Shown piece after piece: positions 9,532 through 19,278 of a stretch of DNA of 64,000 nt. The notes beneath the pieces were generated by a model. That model did no database searches, was not told the DNA's origin, and was given only the letters and a program-made list of their open reading frames with translations. Made by a program: the position numbers and the translations under genes. Numbering within the stretch: position 1 is the stretch's first letter; every line of letters starts with the position of its first letter. Source of the DNA: Sphingobacteriales bacterium (GTDB taxonomy: Bacteria > Bacteroidota > Bacteroidia > Chitinophagales > JADIYW01); the NCBI GenBank assembly GCA_016699615.1, contig CP064984.1, positions 124,001 through 188,000 on the forward strand. Reading direction: 5' to 3'.

Positions 9532-10554
9532 ATGGGTTTATTTAGTTTTTTAAACAGAGATATTGCGATAGATTTGGGTACAGCCAATACTATTGTTATT
9601 TATAAAGATCAGGTAGTTGTAGACGAACCATCAATAGTAGCTATTGATAAGAAAACAGAGCAAATAATTGCAGTTGGAAAGAAGGCACAACTAATGCACG
9701 AGAAAACGCATGCAAATATTGAAACAATTAGACCATTGAAAGATGGCGTAATTGCACATTTCATGGCTGCAGAAGCAATGATTCGTGGATTTATTGCTAT
9801 GATTGAAGATAGAAATAGATTTTTTAGTCCATCATTAACCATTGTAATTTGTATTCCATCTGGTGTTACTGAAGTAGAAAAAAGAGCCGTTTTTGAATCA
9901 GCAGAAAAAGCTGGAGCAAGAGAGCGTTATCTAATTCATGAACCAATGGCTGCTGCAATAGGTATAGGCTTAGATGTAGAATTACCAGAAGGACACATGA
10001 TTATTGATATTGGTGGCGGAACAACAGATATTGCTGTAATTGCATTATCAGGTATTGTTACTGACCAATCTATTAGAGTTGCTGGAGATGATTTCAATAT
10101 GGATATCATTGAATATATCAAAAGGCAACACAATATACTAATTGGTGAGCGTTCTGCTGAGCAAGTTAAAATACATGTTGGCTCTGCACTTCAAGATTTG
10201 GAAAATCCACCTGAAGATTATGCAGTACATGGTAGAGACTTACTAACAGGAATTCCAAAACAAATAACTGTATCCTATTCTGAAATTGCTGGAGCTTTAG
10301 ACAAATCTATTTCAAAAATAGAAGAAGCTATTATGAAAGCATTGGAAGGTACGCCACCTGAGTTAGCATCAGATATCTATAGAAAAGGATTGTACCTTAC
10401 TGGTGGTGGTGCATTATTAAGAGGTTTAGATAAGCGTATTACATTAAAAACTAAGTTGCCAGTAAAAGTTGCTGATGATCCACTTAGAGCTGTGGCTAGA
10501 GGAACAGGTATTGCTTTAAAAAACAGACATCGTTATACTTTCTTAATGAGCTAA
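9532..10554 (+). CDS. mreB: Rod-shape actin homologue MreB
   Basis: This bacterial actin forms membrane-bound filaments that guide lateral wall synthesis. The 340-residue sequence has the actin nucleotide motifs DLGTANT (near 16), DIGGGTTDIAV (near 158) and the adenosine motif LTGGGALLRG (near 290), and it starts with the short amphipathic membrane helix MGLFSFLNRD. It is the first gene of the five-gene elongasome operon, with mreC starting six bases after its stop. Confidence 0.97.
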   Translation: MGLFSFLNRDIAIDLGTANTIVIYKDQVVVDEPSIVAIDKKTEQIIAVGKKAQLMHEKTHANIETIRPLKDGVIAHFMAAEAMIRGFIAMIEDRNRFFSPSLTIVICIPSGVTEVEKRAVFESAEKAGARERYLIHEPMAAAIGIGLDVELPEGHMIIDIGGGTTDIAVIALSGIVTDQSIRVAGDDFNMDIIEYIKRQHNILIGERSAEQVKIHVGSALQDLENPPEDYAVHGRDLLTGIPKQITVSYSEIAGALDKSISKIEEAIMKALEGTPPELASDIYRKGLYLTGGGALLRGLDKRITLKTKLPVKVADDPLRAVARGTGIALKNRHRYTFLMS

Positions 10555-10560
10555 GCTAAT

Positions 10561-11388
10561 ATGCGAAGCATAATATTTCTTATTTCTCGATTCCATACAC
10601 TGTTAATATTTTTAGCATTAGAAATATTTTCACTGGTAATTGTAGTTAGGTCTAACCATTACCAAGAAATAAAATATGTGAATACATCAAATTCAATTGC
10701 AGGATTTGTACTCAACATTACCAGCAATGTAACAAATTTTATATATGCTACTAAAAACAATAAGAAATTGATGGAAGAAAATGTAAAATTAAAAAATCAG
10801 TTAAAATATCAATATACTTATGATTCATCTGACAGTAGTTTACCTAAACAGTCAGAAACATATTTCTTTCAATACATTCCAGCTAAGGTTATTAATAATT
10901 CTATTGACAATAGCGTAAATTATATAACTTTAAACAAAGGAAAAAAAGATGGCATAAAGAATGGTTATGGTGTAATTAGTAGTAATGGTGTGGTTGGCTT
11001 TGTTACCAATGTAACTGATAACTATGCATTAGTTTTATCTGTAATCAGCACAAAGACAAGAATTGGTGTAAGACATCAGAAAACAAATGCTATTGGTAGT
11101 TTATTTTGGGATGGTGGCAATCCATTCACATTAAATGTAGACAACTTCAGTAAAACATTGCCTATAAAAAAAGGTGACACTATTGTAACAGCAGGATTTT
11201 CTTCTATATTTCCTCCAAATTTGCCAGTTGCCATTGTAAAAAGTGTAGAACCAAATCCAGTTTCTAGCTTTTACATTTGTGATGTAAAACTGACCAATTC
11301 AATATCTACACTTACAGATGTATATATTGTAATTAACAAAGAAAAAGATGAATTAGACTTATTAAACAGTGTAAACATAAATGAATAA
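10561..11388 (+). CDS. mreC: Rod-shape-determining protein MreC
   Basis: This periplasmic scaffold of the elongasome activates PBP2. The 275-residue protein has an N-terminal membrane segment (about 10-28), a coiled coil (about 65-85, KKLMEENVKLKNQLKYQ) and the beta-barrel MreC domain with the usual LNKGKKDGIKNGYGVISSNG and VGFV motifs. It lies between mreB and mreD; its end overlaps the mreD start by eight bases, which suggests translational coupling. Confidence 0.95.
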   Translation: MRSIIFLISRFHTLLIFLALEIFSLVIVVRSNHYQEIKYVNTSNSIAGFVLNITSNVTNFIYATKNNKKLMEENVKLKNQLKYQYTYDSSDSSLPKQSETYFFQYIPAKVINNSIDNSVNYITLNKGKKDGIKNGYGVISSNGVVGFVTNVTDNYALVLSVISTKTRIGVRHQKTNAIGSLFWDGGNPFTLNVDNFSKTLPIKKGDTIVTAGFSSIFPPNLPVAIVKSVEPNPVSSFYICDVKLTNSISTLTDVYIVINKEKDELDLLNSVNINE

Positions 11389-11896
11389 TTCATACATATA
11401 TACAAATATAATAAGAATAATTTTACTATTATTTATACAAATATTTATATTAGATATTATTCCATTTGGCTATTTCTATATTATGATTTACCCATGTGCA
11501 ATTTTGTTGCTACCAGTTGCAATGAATAGAACGCTGGTGGTAATTATTGCATTTATATGTGGACTGATATTAGATTTATTTAGCAATGGACATGGTTTAC
11601 ATACTGCTAGTTTAACATTACTAGGTTATCTCCGATTTTTCATCTTAAAATATTTTCAACCTAAATCTGGTTGGGATAAATTAGATGTACCAAACCTATA
11701 CCAACAAGGAATCAATTGGTTTATCAATTATGTACTTTTAAGTATTTTTGTTCATCATACTTATTATTTCTTTTTAGAATCTTTTTCCGCATACAGTATT
11801 TTTAGTACTTTAAAAAGATTAGTTTTGAGCATTATTCTCTCAACAATTAGTATCATTCTAATAAATTTATTCTTCTTAAAAGAAAACAAACATTAA
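11381..11896 (+). CDS. mreD: Rod-shape-determining protein MreD
   Basis: A 171-residue integral membrane protein with five or six hydrophobic segments. MreD diverges strongly in sequence, so the call rests on length, topology and its place between mreC and mrdA. The DLFSNGHGLHTASLTLLGY stretch fits Bacteroidota MreD. It overlaps mreC by eight bases and ends two bases before the proposed mrdA start. Confidence 0.9.
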   Translation: MNNSYIYTNIIRIILLLFIQIFILDIIPFGYFYIMIYPCAILLLPVAMNRTLVVIIAFICGLILDLFSNGHGLHTASLTLLGYLRFFILKYFQPKSGWDKLDVPNLYQQGINWFINYVLLSIFVHHTYYFFLESFSAYSIFSTLKRLVLSIILSTISIILINLFFLKENKH

Positions 11897-11898
11897 AA

Positions 11899-13862
11899 TT
11901 GGTAAAAGGAAATGACAGCGAAATTCTACTAAAAGCAATTTATATTATTGCTATTATTTTTATTTTGAGGTTATTTTACTTACAAGTTCTCAATCCACAA
12001 TACAAAAGCATTGCAGATGAAAATGTGATAAAGAAAGTTACAATTCATCCATCTCGTGGTTTAATTGTAGATAGAAAAGGAAAAGTAATTGTATACAATG
12101 ATGCTGTGTATGACATCATGATACAATTGAATATTACAGAAAATCTAGACACATTTGACTTAGCAAATCTTTTAGAAGCTGATATAAAATATATAAGAAC
12201 AAAGCTCGAAGAAATAAAATACACATCGCCAAACAAACCAGCACCATTATTTAAGTCTATTGACCAAGTTCTATTTTCAAAATTTCAAGAACATTTATAT
12301 AAATTTCCAAGTTTAAGCATAGAAACCAGAACTGTTCGAAGATATCCATACCAATCTGGTGCAGCAGTTTTGGGTTATCTAAGTGAGGTTAATCAGAATG
12401 ATATCATTTCATCTGATGGAGATTATGAAATGGGAGATTATTTTGGCAAAACAGGAATAGAGAGCTATTATGACAAATATCTAAGAGGTGTAAAGGTTAT
12501 ACGTACATCATGGTGGATGTAAAAAATGCCTATAAAGGAAAATATAAAGATGGCAAGAACGATAAAACACCGAAAGCTGGTTGGGATTTATTTACTGGAA
12601 TTGATGTTGAATTACAAGCCTATGGCGAAAAGTTGATGGAAGGGAAAGTTGGGTCAATCATTGCAGTAGAACCATCAACAGGACAAATTTTAGCATATGT
12701 AAGTAGTCCAACATTTGACCCAAATATATTAACAGGAAGATATAGAAGACAAAATTTCAATGCATTATTTAATGATGAATACAAACCATTGCTAAACAGA
12801 CCAATTTATGCAATGTATCCACCAGGCTCTACATTTAAAGCATCTACAGCACTTGTAATGTTGCAAGAACAAACACATCCATGGGATTGGCATTGGTACT
12901 GTCCTGGTGGTTATAGAGTTGGAAGCCACTTTTTAAAATGCCACGGTTCACATGCAATACCTGATGTGCAAACAGCATTACAACATTCGTGTAACTCCTA
13001 TTTCTGTAAAATATATAATGACTTTATTATGGATTCTACTTTTAGTTCTCCAGAAATTGGGTACAAAAAGTGGTGGGCATATATGAATAATCTTGGTTTT
13101 GGCAAGAAACTTGGCATAGACTTATATGGTGAAAAGAAAGGCAATCTGCCAACGAATGAATATTACAACAAAGTATTTGGAAAGAACAAATGGAGAGCAG
13201 CTAGTAATATTTCTAATGCCATAGGACAAGGAGAAATACTTGCCACACCATTACAAATTGTAAATGCAATGGCAACTATAGCAAACAAAGGCTATTACAT
13301 TCAACCACATGTGGTTAATTTTTTAATTCAAAATGATATAAAACGTTCTTATAAGAAGCAAAAAATAATTGTAGGCATCGACCCTAAATATTTCCCATTT
13401 GTAATTGATGGTTTGGAAAAAGTGGTATTGCAAGGTACTGCAAGAGTAGCAAAAATAGAAGGCATATCAGTTTGTGGTAAAACAGGAACAGCTGAAAATC
13501 CACATGGAAAAGACCACTCAATTTTTTCTGGATTTGCTCCTAAAGAAAATCCTAAAATTGCAATTGCTGTATTTGTAGAAAACGCTGGCTTTGGCGCAAC
13601 TTATGCCGCACCAATTGCATCATTAATGATGGAAAAATATATTAATGATAGTATAGCTAAAAAAAGAATTCCATTAGAACAAAAAATGTTTAAGGCTACA
13701 CTTATAAAAAGAAAAGTAATAACCGATACTGTAAGAACACCACTGCAAATGAAACAAGATTCTATACTTAGAGTGAAACAAAAAAACGACTCAATCCAAA
13801 AAGTGAAAGCAAAACAAGATTCAATCAAAAATAAGAACATCAAAAAAGATACTATACAATAA
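11899..13862 (+). CDS. mrdA: Penicillin-binding protein 2, elongation transpeptidase (frameshifted)
   Basis: This is the class B PBP that cross-links lateral-wall peptidoglycan with RodA. It has an N-terminal membrane anchor, a dimerisation domain and a transpeptidase domain with SxxK (PPGSTFKA), SxN (HSCNSYF) and KTG (CGKTGTAEN). The frame breaks near 12495: the two-G run there needs a third G to give the expected GVKGYTYIMVDVKN. A long Lys/Asp/Ser-rich tail ends the protein. The start appears to be TTG at 11899. The break falls in a gene that a rod-shaped cell with an intact mre operon should need, so a sequence error is more likely than decay. Confidence 0.94.
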
Positions 13863-13865
13863 TAA

Positions 13866-15140
13866 ATGAATCAATATAAAAAACCATATGGTTCCTTTGA
13901 TACAACATTAGTAATATGCTACTTAATTTTAGTAGGCATAGGAATATTGAGCATATTTGCTACAGAATTTAATGGAATATTGCAAAGCAACACATTTAGT
14001 TTTAAATATAGTTACACCAAACAATTACTTTGGGCAGGCGTTTCTTTATTAATGTTATTCAGCATTTTAGGATTTGATAGAAGAGCAATTCAATTTTTCT
14101 CCTACCCTATTTATATTTTAATTATGTTGCTCTTGCTTTCCGTATTATTTATTGGAGAAAGTACCAAAGGTGACCAAAACTGGATAAACTTAGGATTTTT
14201 CAAATTACAACCATCAGAGTTTGCCAAATTTGCAACAGCAATGGCATTAGCTGCGTATTATGATAGTTTTCAAACAAAATTTAAAAACACGAAAGAAGCT
14301 ATAATTCCATATTTCATTATTGGTTTACCATTAATCTTAGTATTACTACAAGGTGATGCTGGTTCAGCTATTGTATTTCTTTCATTCGTATTTGTATTGA
14401 ATAGAGAAAATCTTCCAAATGAAATTATATACCTAGGTCTATATATTCTAGTTGTTTCTATACTTGCATTAGTGCTTGATAAATTTATCATCATGGCTGT
14501 TGTAATTTTTGTATTTGGTATTTTAATATACATAAACTCTAAAAACAAAAATCTAACAAAATTATTTGGTGTATTAATGGTTGGAACAATTTTATACACA
14601 TCTACTGTAAGTATAATTTTTAATAATGTACTTCAAAAACACCAAAGAGATAGAATAAATATAGTACTTGGGAAAGAGCTTTCTAAAGAAGCCAAAAGAG
14701 GAATTGCCTTCAATCTCAATCAATCATTAATTTCTATTGGTTCTGGTGGATTTATTGGAAAAGGTTATCTAAATGGTACTCAAACTAGGTATAATTATGT
14801 TCCAGAAACTAGTACTGATTTTATTTTTACTGCAATTGCAGAAGAATGGGGATTTATTGGGTGTCTTTTTTTAATTGCAGTGTATGTAATGTTACTCACT
14901 AGACTAATAATAATTGCAGAACGGCAAACTAATAGTTATGGAAGAGTATATATCTATTCTGTAGCTGCAATAATTTTTACACATTTCACAATCAATATTG
15001 GAATGACGATAGGCTTAATTCCAGTAATTGGAATTCCACTTCCATTTATAAGTTATGGTGGCTCGTCCTTAATTTCTTTTACATTTATGATTGCTACTGT
15101 TTTGAAACTTGATAGCGAAAGAAGATCAATAATGAGATAA
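13866..15140 (+). CDS. rodA: SEDS peptidoglycan glycosyltransferase RodA
   Basis: RodA polymerises lipid II during elongation, paired with PBP2. The 424-residue protein has about ten membrane segments and the SEDS signature near the C-terminus (IPVIGIPLPFISYGGSS), plus LGFFKLQPSEFAKFA in the first half. The ATG is three bases after the mrdA stop, the final gene of the operon. It is longer than E. coli RodA (370), which is usual in Bacteroidota because of an extended central loop. Confidence 0.96.
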   Translation: MNQYKKPYGSFDTTLVICYLILVGIGILSIFATEFNGILQSNTFSFKYSYTKQLLWAGVSLLMLFSILGFDRRAIQFFSYPIYILIMLLLLSVLFIGESTKGDQNWINLGFFKLQPSEFAKFATAMALAAYYDSFQTKFKNTKEAIIPYFIIGLPLILVLLQGDAGSAIVFLSFVFVLNRENLPNEIIYLGLYILVVSILALVLDKFIIMAVVIFVFGILIYINSKNKNLTKLFGVLMVGTILYTSTVSIIFNNVLQKHQRDRINIVLGKELSKEAKRGIAFNLNQSLISIGSGGFIGKGYLNGTQTRYNYVPETSTDFIFTAIAEEWGFIGCLFLIAVYVMLLTRLIIIAERQTNSYGRVYIYSVAAIIFTHFTINIGMTIGLIPVIGIPLPFISYGGSSLISFTFMIATVLKLDSERRSIMR

Positions 15141-15143
15141 TGA

Positions 15144-16022
15144 TTATTCAATTTTCCAAGTAATTGCACAATCTTTTACACTTCCAAATTTATTTGAAAC
15201 CACAAAAGATTTTGCAGTAGTAATTTTTGGTGTTGGAATAATTAATTCAGCAATGTAATCATTAAATACAACATCTATATCTTCAACTCTTAGTCTTATT
15301 TTATCATTTTCAGATACATAAAAAGTAATATTTTTTGATTTTGGGCCTTTGGCATATATATAACTATCTTTTACATTGTCTGTCCAAATTAGTGTATTGC
15401 CTATATAAAAACTAACACTTACATCTGGTTTATCATTGTTGTAAATATTATAATCCCAACTTTGTTTCTTTGTATTTAATGTTTCTACTTCAACATAGTC
15501 TATATTAAAAACTACTTTATTCTGTTTTGGTTTATGAATAAGAATATCTTTATAAATTAAATTTTGCAACTATTCTTTTCCATAACCATCAGTACCACTC
15601 AATGATGATAAAATATTGATTTTGTTTATACCTGAATCTACTCCAATAGCAGAATATGGAATAAAATAACTTTCTTTAATTGCACTCGAATTATCAAACT
15701 CAAAATCATCATATTTTTTTATGTATTGATAGTTTCCATTACTATTTTTCATATAATTATATCCAAGTGCTGGCTTTATTTTAGTACCATTTATTGACAA
15801 TGTTGTATTAAAATAAAACTTTGTCATGGACAGAATTGAATCGTTGTTTATTTCCTTTCTCAATTGATTGAAATCTACAGTATATTCTATATAAATGCCT
15901 TGCGCACCTTTAAAAGAATAATCTGGAGTTATTTTAAAATTTTTGATATACTCAATAGTGTCCGTTTTCGAGATTGCAAGATGACAGACAAATAATAACA
16001 TTACAAAAGATATAGTTTTCAT
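15144..16022 (-). CDS. Secreted protein with C2-like domain, in-frame TAG
   Basis: Two open stretches in the same frame are separated by a single TAG (15570-15572). The first (149 residues) opens with a signal peptide (MKTISFVMLLFVCHLAIS). The second (141 residues) would have to start with TTG directly after the stop and has no signal peptide, so a single 291-residue exported protein is more likely. The C-terminal part (WDYNIYNNDKPDVSVSF and RLRVEDIDVVFNDYIAEL) looks like a C2-type beta sandwich, with Asp residues placed as in Ca-binding loops; this is by eye only. It converges on rodA with three bases between the stops. No function can be assigned. Confidence 0.6.
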
Positions 16023-16067
16023 ATTTTAAAATTATAGTATTTTGAATGGCAAATATGTTAAATTTTA

Positions 16068-16919
16068 TTACAATTCAATTCTCAAAATTCTATCCTTGTT
16101 GCTCAAATCTTTTATAATTTCTACTACAGAAAAATTATATTTTAAAGCTAGACTTTTTGTTTCAACAGATAAGAATTCATTTATTTCAACATAAACTCTT
16201 CCATTTTCAGCTAAGGCATTTTTTGCCAATTCAAAAATTGTTTGATAATACATCAAAGGATTTTCGTTTGGTACAAATAATGCCAACTCAGGCTCATATT
16301 GCAATGTATTTTCTGTCATTAAATCTTGTTGCACAAATGGAATATATGGTGGATTGGAAACAATGATATCTAAATTTGAAAAATGATTATTTAGGTTAAA
16401 AATATCATCCAGAAGAAAATCAACCTTAACATTATTATTTGTTGCATTTTTATTAGCCACTTCAATTGCTTCATTACTAATATCTATTGCAGAAACTGAC
16501 CAATTTTGTTTATGTTTTTTTAAAACAATTGGTATGCATCCTGAACCTGTTCCAATATCTAAAACTTTTAGGTTGTTGTTTGTATTTTCTTTTAAAATAA
16601 GATGCACCAATTCTTCAGTTTCTGGCCTTGGAATTAATACATTTTCATCTACATACAATTCTACATCATAAAAATATGCTTTGTTAAATATGTATTGAAT
16701 AGGATAATTTGCAGATACTTTTTCAAAAATCTCGTTTAGATCTTCTACTTCATCATCATTAATAATATAACTTTTAATAATTACATATTTTTCATTGTAA
16801 TATTCTTCTACAACATATTTAAAAATATTATCAGATTCTCTTTCGTCAAAAGTATCGTTCAATATCTTCGTAATAATTTTTTGATAATCTAAAAGCTTCA
16901 AAAATTCGTATTTTTGCAC
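16068..16919 (-). CDS. prmC: Release factor glutamine methyltransferase
   Basis: PrmC methylates the Gln of the GGQ motif in RF1 and RF2. The SAM motif DIGTGSGCIPIVL and the substrate motif SNPPYIPF are clear, and the N-terminal helical domain (FDERESDNIFKYVVEEYY) fits the family. The open frame extends to 17021 into ribD, which would be an unusual overlap; a start at GTG 16919 or a little further in gives the normal length of about 280. It is divergent from ribD. Confidence 0.92.
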   Translation of the reverse strand: MQKYEFLKLLDYQKIITKILNDTFDERESDNIFKYVVEEYYNEKYVIIKSYIINDDEVEDLNEIFEKVSANYPIQYIFNKAYFYDVELYVDENVLIPRPETEELVHLILKENTNNNLKVLDIGTGSGCIPIVLKKHKQNWSVSAIDISNEAIEVANKNATNNNVKVDFLLDDIFNLNNHFSNLDIIVSNPPYIPFVQQDLMTENTLQYEPELALFVPNENPLMYYQTIFELAKNALAENGRVYVEINEFLSVETKSLALKYNFSVVEIIKDLSNKDRILRIEL

Positions 16920-16942
16920 AAAGTAATCAGAAAAATAATACT

Positions 16943-17980
16943 TTGCAAATAGATGAAAAATATATGTTGCGTTGCTTTGAGCTAGCAAAACTTGGAGAAA
17001 GGTTTGTTGTTCCAAATCCAATGGTTGGCGCTGTTCTTGTTTATGACAATAAAATTATTGGCGAAGGCTATCATCAAGCTTATGGCAAAGCACATGCAGA
17101 AGTCAATTGTATTAATCATGTAAGCGCAGAAGATGTTGAGAAAATAAAAGATGCTACTTTGTATGTCAGTTTAGAACCATGTTCTCATTTTGGAAAAACG
17201 CCACCATGCGCTGATTTAATTATACAACATGGAATAAAAAATGTTGTGGTATCAACACTTGATCCAAATCCAATGGTTGCTGGCAATGGTATTAAAAAAC
17301 TAAAAGAAGCAGGCATTAATGTTGCAATTAATATTTTAGAAAAAGAAGGTAAAAATTTAATCAAAGCATTCTATCAATTTCATTACAATAAAAAGTCATT
17401 TATTACTTTAAAATTTGCAGAAAGTATTGATGGTTACGTGAGCAAAGAAAATGAACGCATAAAAATAAGTAACGACATTTCTGATATTTTTGTACACCAA
17501 CTCAGAGCATCACACCATGCTATTTTGATAGGAAAAAATACTTTAGATATTGACAATCCGATGTTGGATGTAAGACATTGCAATGGCAAAAATCCTATTA
17601 AAATCATACTATCAACAAACGGAAATATTGATTTATCCTATCGAATATTTAACGACAAAGAAACAGCAATTTATATAATAAATCAAACTATAGAACAACA
17701 AGAACAGAATATAAAATGGATAAAAGTAAACGATGTAAATAACTTAGATAATGTTTTAGATGTTTTATTTCAAAATGGTATACAATCAATTTTGGTAGAA
17801 GGTGGAAGCAAAATTTTGCATAGCTTTATACAACAAAACAAATGGAATTCAATCTATAAAATTATTGGTAATATTAAATTAAACAATGGAATTAAAGCAC
17901 CAGAAATAAACTTCAATTACAACTCAAAAGAAACAATAAAAAAAGATACAATATTAAATTATATAAATAATACATATTAA
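16943..17980 (+). CDS. ribD: Bifunctional riboflavin deaminase/reductase RibD
   Basis: It carries out two early steps of riboflavin synthesis. The deaminase domain (about 1-145) has the zinc motifs HAEVNCI and PCSHFGKTPPCADL. The reductase domain follows (about 150-345; FAESIDGYVSKEN, and LVEGGSKILHSF near the end). The earliest start is TTG at 16943, but the sequence AATACTTTG that contains it looks like a near-match to the -7 element, so ATG 16964 is an alternative that would still keep the MLRCFELAKLG start of the domain. It ends one base before the hemL start. Confidence 0.94.
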   Translation: MQIDEKYMLRCFELAKLGERFVVPNPMVGAVLVYDNKIIGEGYHQAYGKAHAEVNCINHVSAEDVEKIKDATLYVSLEPCSHFGKTPPCADLIIQHGIKNVVVSTLDPNPMVAGNGIKKLKEAGINVAINILEKEGKNLIKAFYQFHYNKKSFITLKFAESIDGYVSKENERIKISNDISDIFVHQLRASHHAILIGKNTLDIDNPMLDVRHCNGKNPIKIILSTNGNIDLSYRIFNDKETAIYIINQTIEQQEQNIKWIKVNDVNNLDNVLDVLFQNGIQSILVEGGSKILHSFIQQNKWNSIYKIIGNIKLNNGIKAPEINFNYNSKETIKKDTILNYINNTY

Positions 17981-17981
17981 A

Positions 17982-19274
17982 ATGAATAGAAGTAAATCAG
18001 AATCGTTATTTGAAAAAGCAAAAACATTGATGCCTGGTGGCGTAAATTCTCCAGTAAGAGCATTTAGATCAGTCGGTGGCACACCCATTTTCTTTAAAAA
18101 AGGAAGTGGCTCAAAATTATATGATGAAGATGGAAATGAATATATCGACTTTTGTAATTCTTGGGGACCATTAATTCTTGGACATTGCAACGAAAAAATA
18201 GAAAATGCTATTATTGAAACTGTAAAAAATGGTACAACATTTGGTGCACCAACAGCCTTAGAAAATCAATTAGCAGAATTAATCATCAGCAATCATAGAT
18301 ATATTGAGAAAATAAGATTTGTAAGTTCTGGTACAGAAGCAGTAATGAGCGCATTGCGTTTGGCACGTGGTGTAACAGGAAAATCAAAAATCATAAAATT
18401 TGAAGGTTGCTATCATGGTCACGTAGATTCTATGTTGGTAAAAGCTGGCTCAGGATTGATTACTTTTGGCACATCATCATCAGCTGGTGTTCCAGAAGCA
18501 TTTGCAAACGAAACCATAGTACTTCCACTAAATGATGAAGCGAGACTTAGTGAAACTATTGAAAACTTACATCATGAAATTGCTGCCGTAATTATAGAAC
18601 CAATTCCAGCAAACAATGGCTTATTATTACAAAGCAAAAAATTCTTATTGCATTTACGTGAACTATGTGAACGCAACAATATTCTATTAATATTTGATGA
18701 AGTAATTTCTGGTTTTAGAGTTGGTTTTGATGGTGCTTCTGGTTTATATGAAATCAAAGCTGATATTTATACTTTTGGGAAAATAATTGGTGGTGGAATG
18801 CCAGTTGGTGCATACGCAGCATCTAACGAAATAATGAGTAATATAGCACCTGAAGGAAGTGTGTACCAAGCTGGTACATTGAGTGGAAATCCTGTTGCAA
18901 TGGCTGCTGGCATTGCACAATTGGAACAATGTTTGGCTACTGATTTCTATAAACATTTACAACACAAAACAGAAACATTGGTTGATGGCATTAACAAACA
19001 CATAAAAACAAAAGATTACAATTGTCATTTATACAATATTGGTTCTATATTTTGGATAACGTTTACAAAAGATTCTCATATTAGTAGTGCTGACCAAATT
19101 GATGCCAGCAAAATGACAATCTTTAATAAATTATATAATTATTTATTAAATAATGGCGTATATTTTGGCCCATCAGGTTACGAAGTAGGTTTTGTTTCTG
19201 ATGCACATACTGATGAAGATATTACTAAAACCATCAAAATATTTTGCGATGGTTTGGATGTTGCATTTCAATAA
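17982..19274 (+). CDS. hemL: Glutamate-1-semialdehyde 2,1-aminomutase
   Basis: This PLP enzyme makes 5-aminolevulinate in the C5 heme route. The protein has 430 residues, with the N-terminal signature LMPGGVNSPVRAF, the YHGHVDSMLVKAGSG motif and the PLP lysine in FGKIIGGGMPVGAY. The gene follows ribD by one base, so the two are probably co-transcribed. It converges on the metalloprotease gene. Confidence 0.97.
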   Translation: MNRSKSESLFEKAKTLMPGGVNSPVRAFRSVGGTPIFFKKGSGSKLYDEDGNEYIDFCNSWGPLILGHCNEKIENAIIETVKNGTTFGAPTALENQLAELIISNHRYIEKIRFVSSGTEAVMSALRLARGVTGKSKIIKFEGCYHGHVDSMLVKAGSGLITFGTSSSAGVPEAFANETIVLPLNDEARLSETIENLHHEIAAVIIEPIPANNGLLLQSKKFLLHLRELCERNNILLIFDEVISGFRVGFDGASGLYEIKADIYTFGKIIGGGMPVGAYAASNEIMSNIAPEGSVYQAGTLSGNPVAMAAGIAQLEQCLATDFYKHLQHKTETLVDGINKHIKTKDYNCHLYNIGSIFWITFTKDSHISSADQIDASKMTIFNKLYNYLLNNGVYFGPSGYEVGFVSDAHTDEDITKTIKIFCDGLDVAFQ

Positions 19275-19278
19275 AATT

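Noticed and set aside
15144..15569. A separate gene beginning with TTG directly after a TAG
   Set aside because: The same frame continues from a protein with a signal peptide, and the second part alone has none; a split single gene is more likely.
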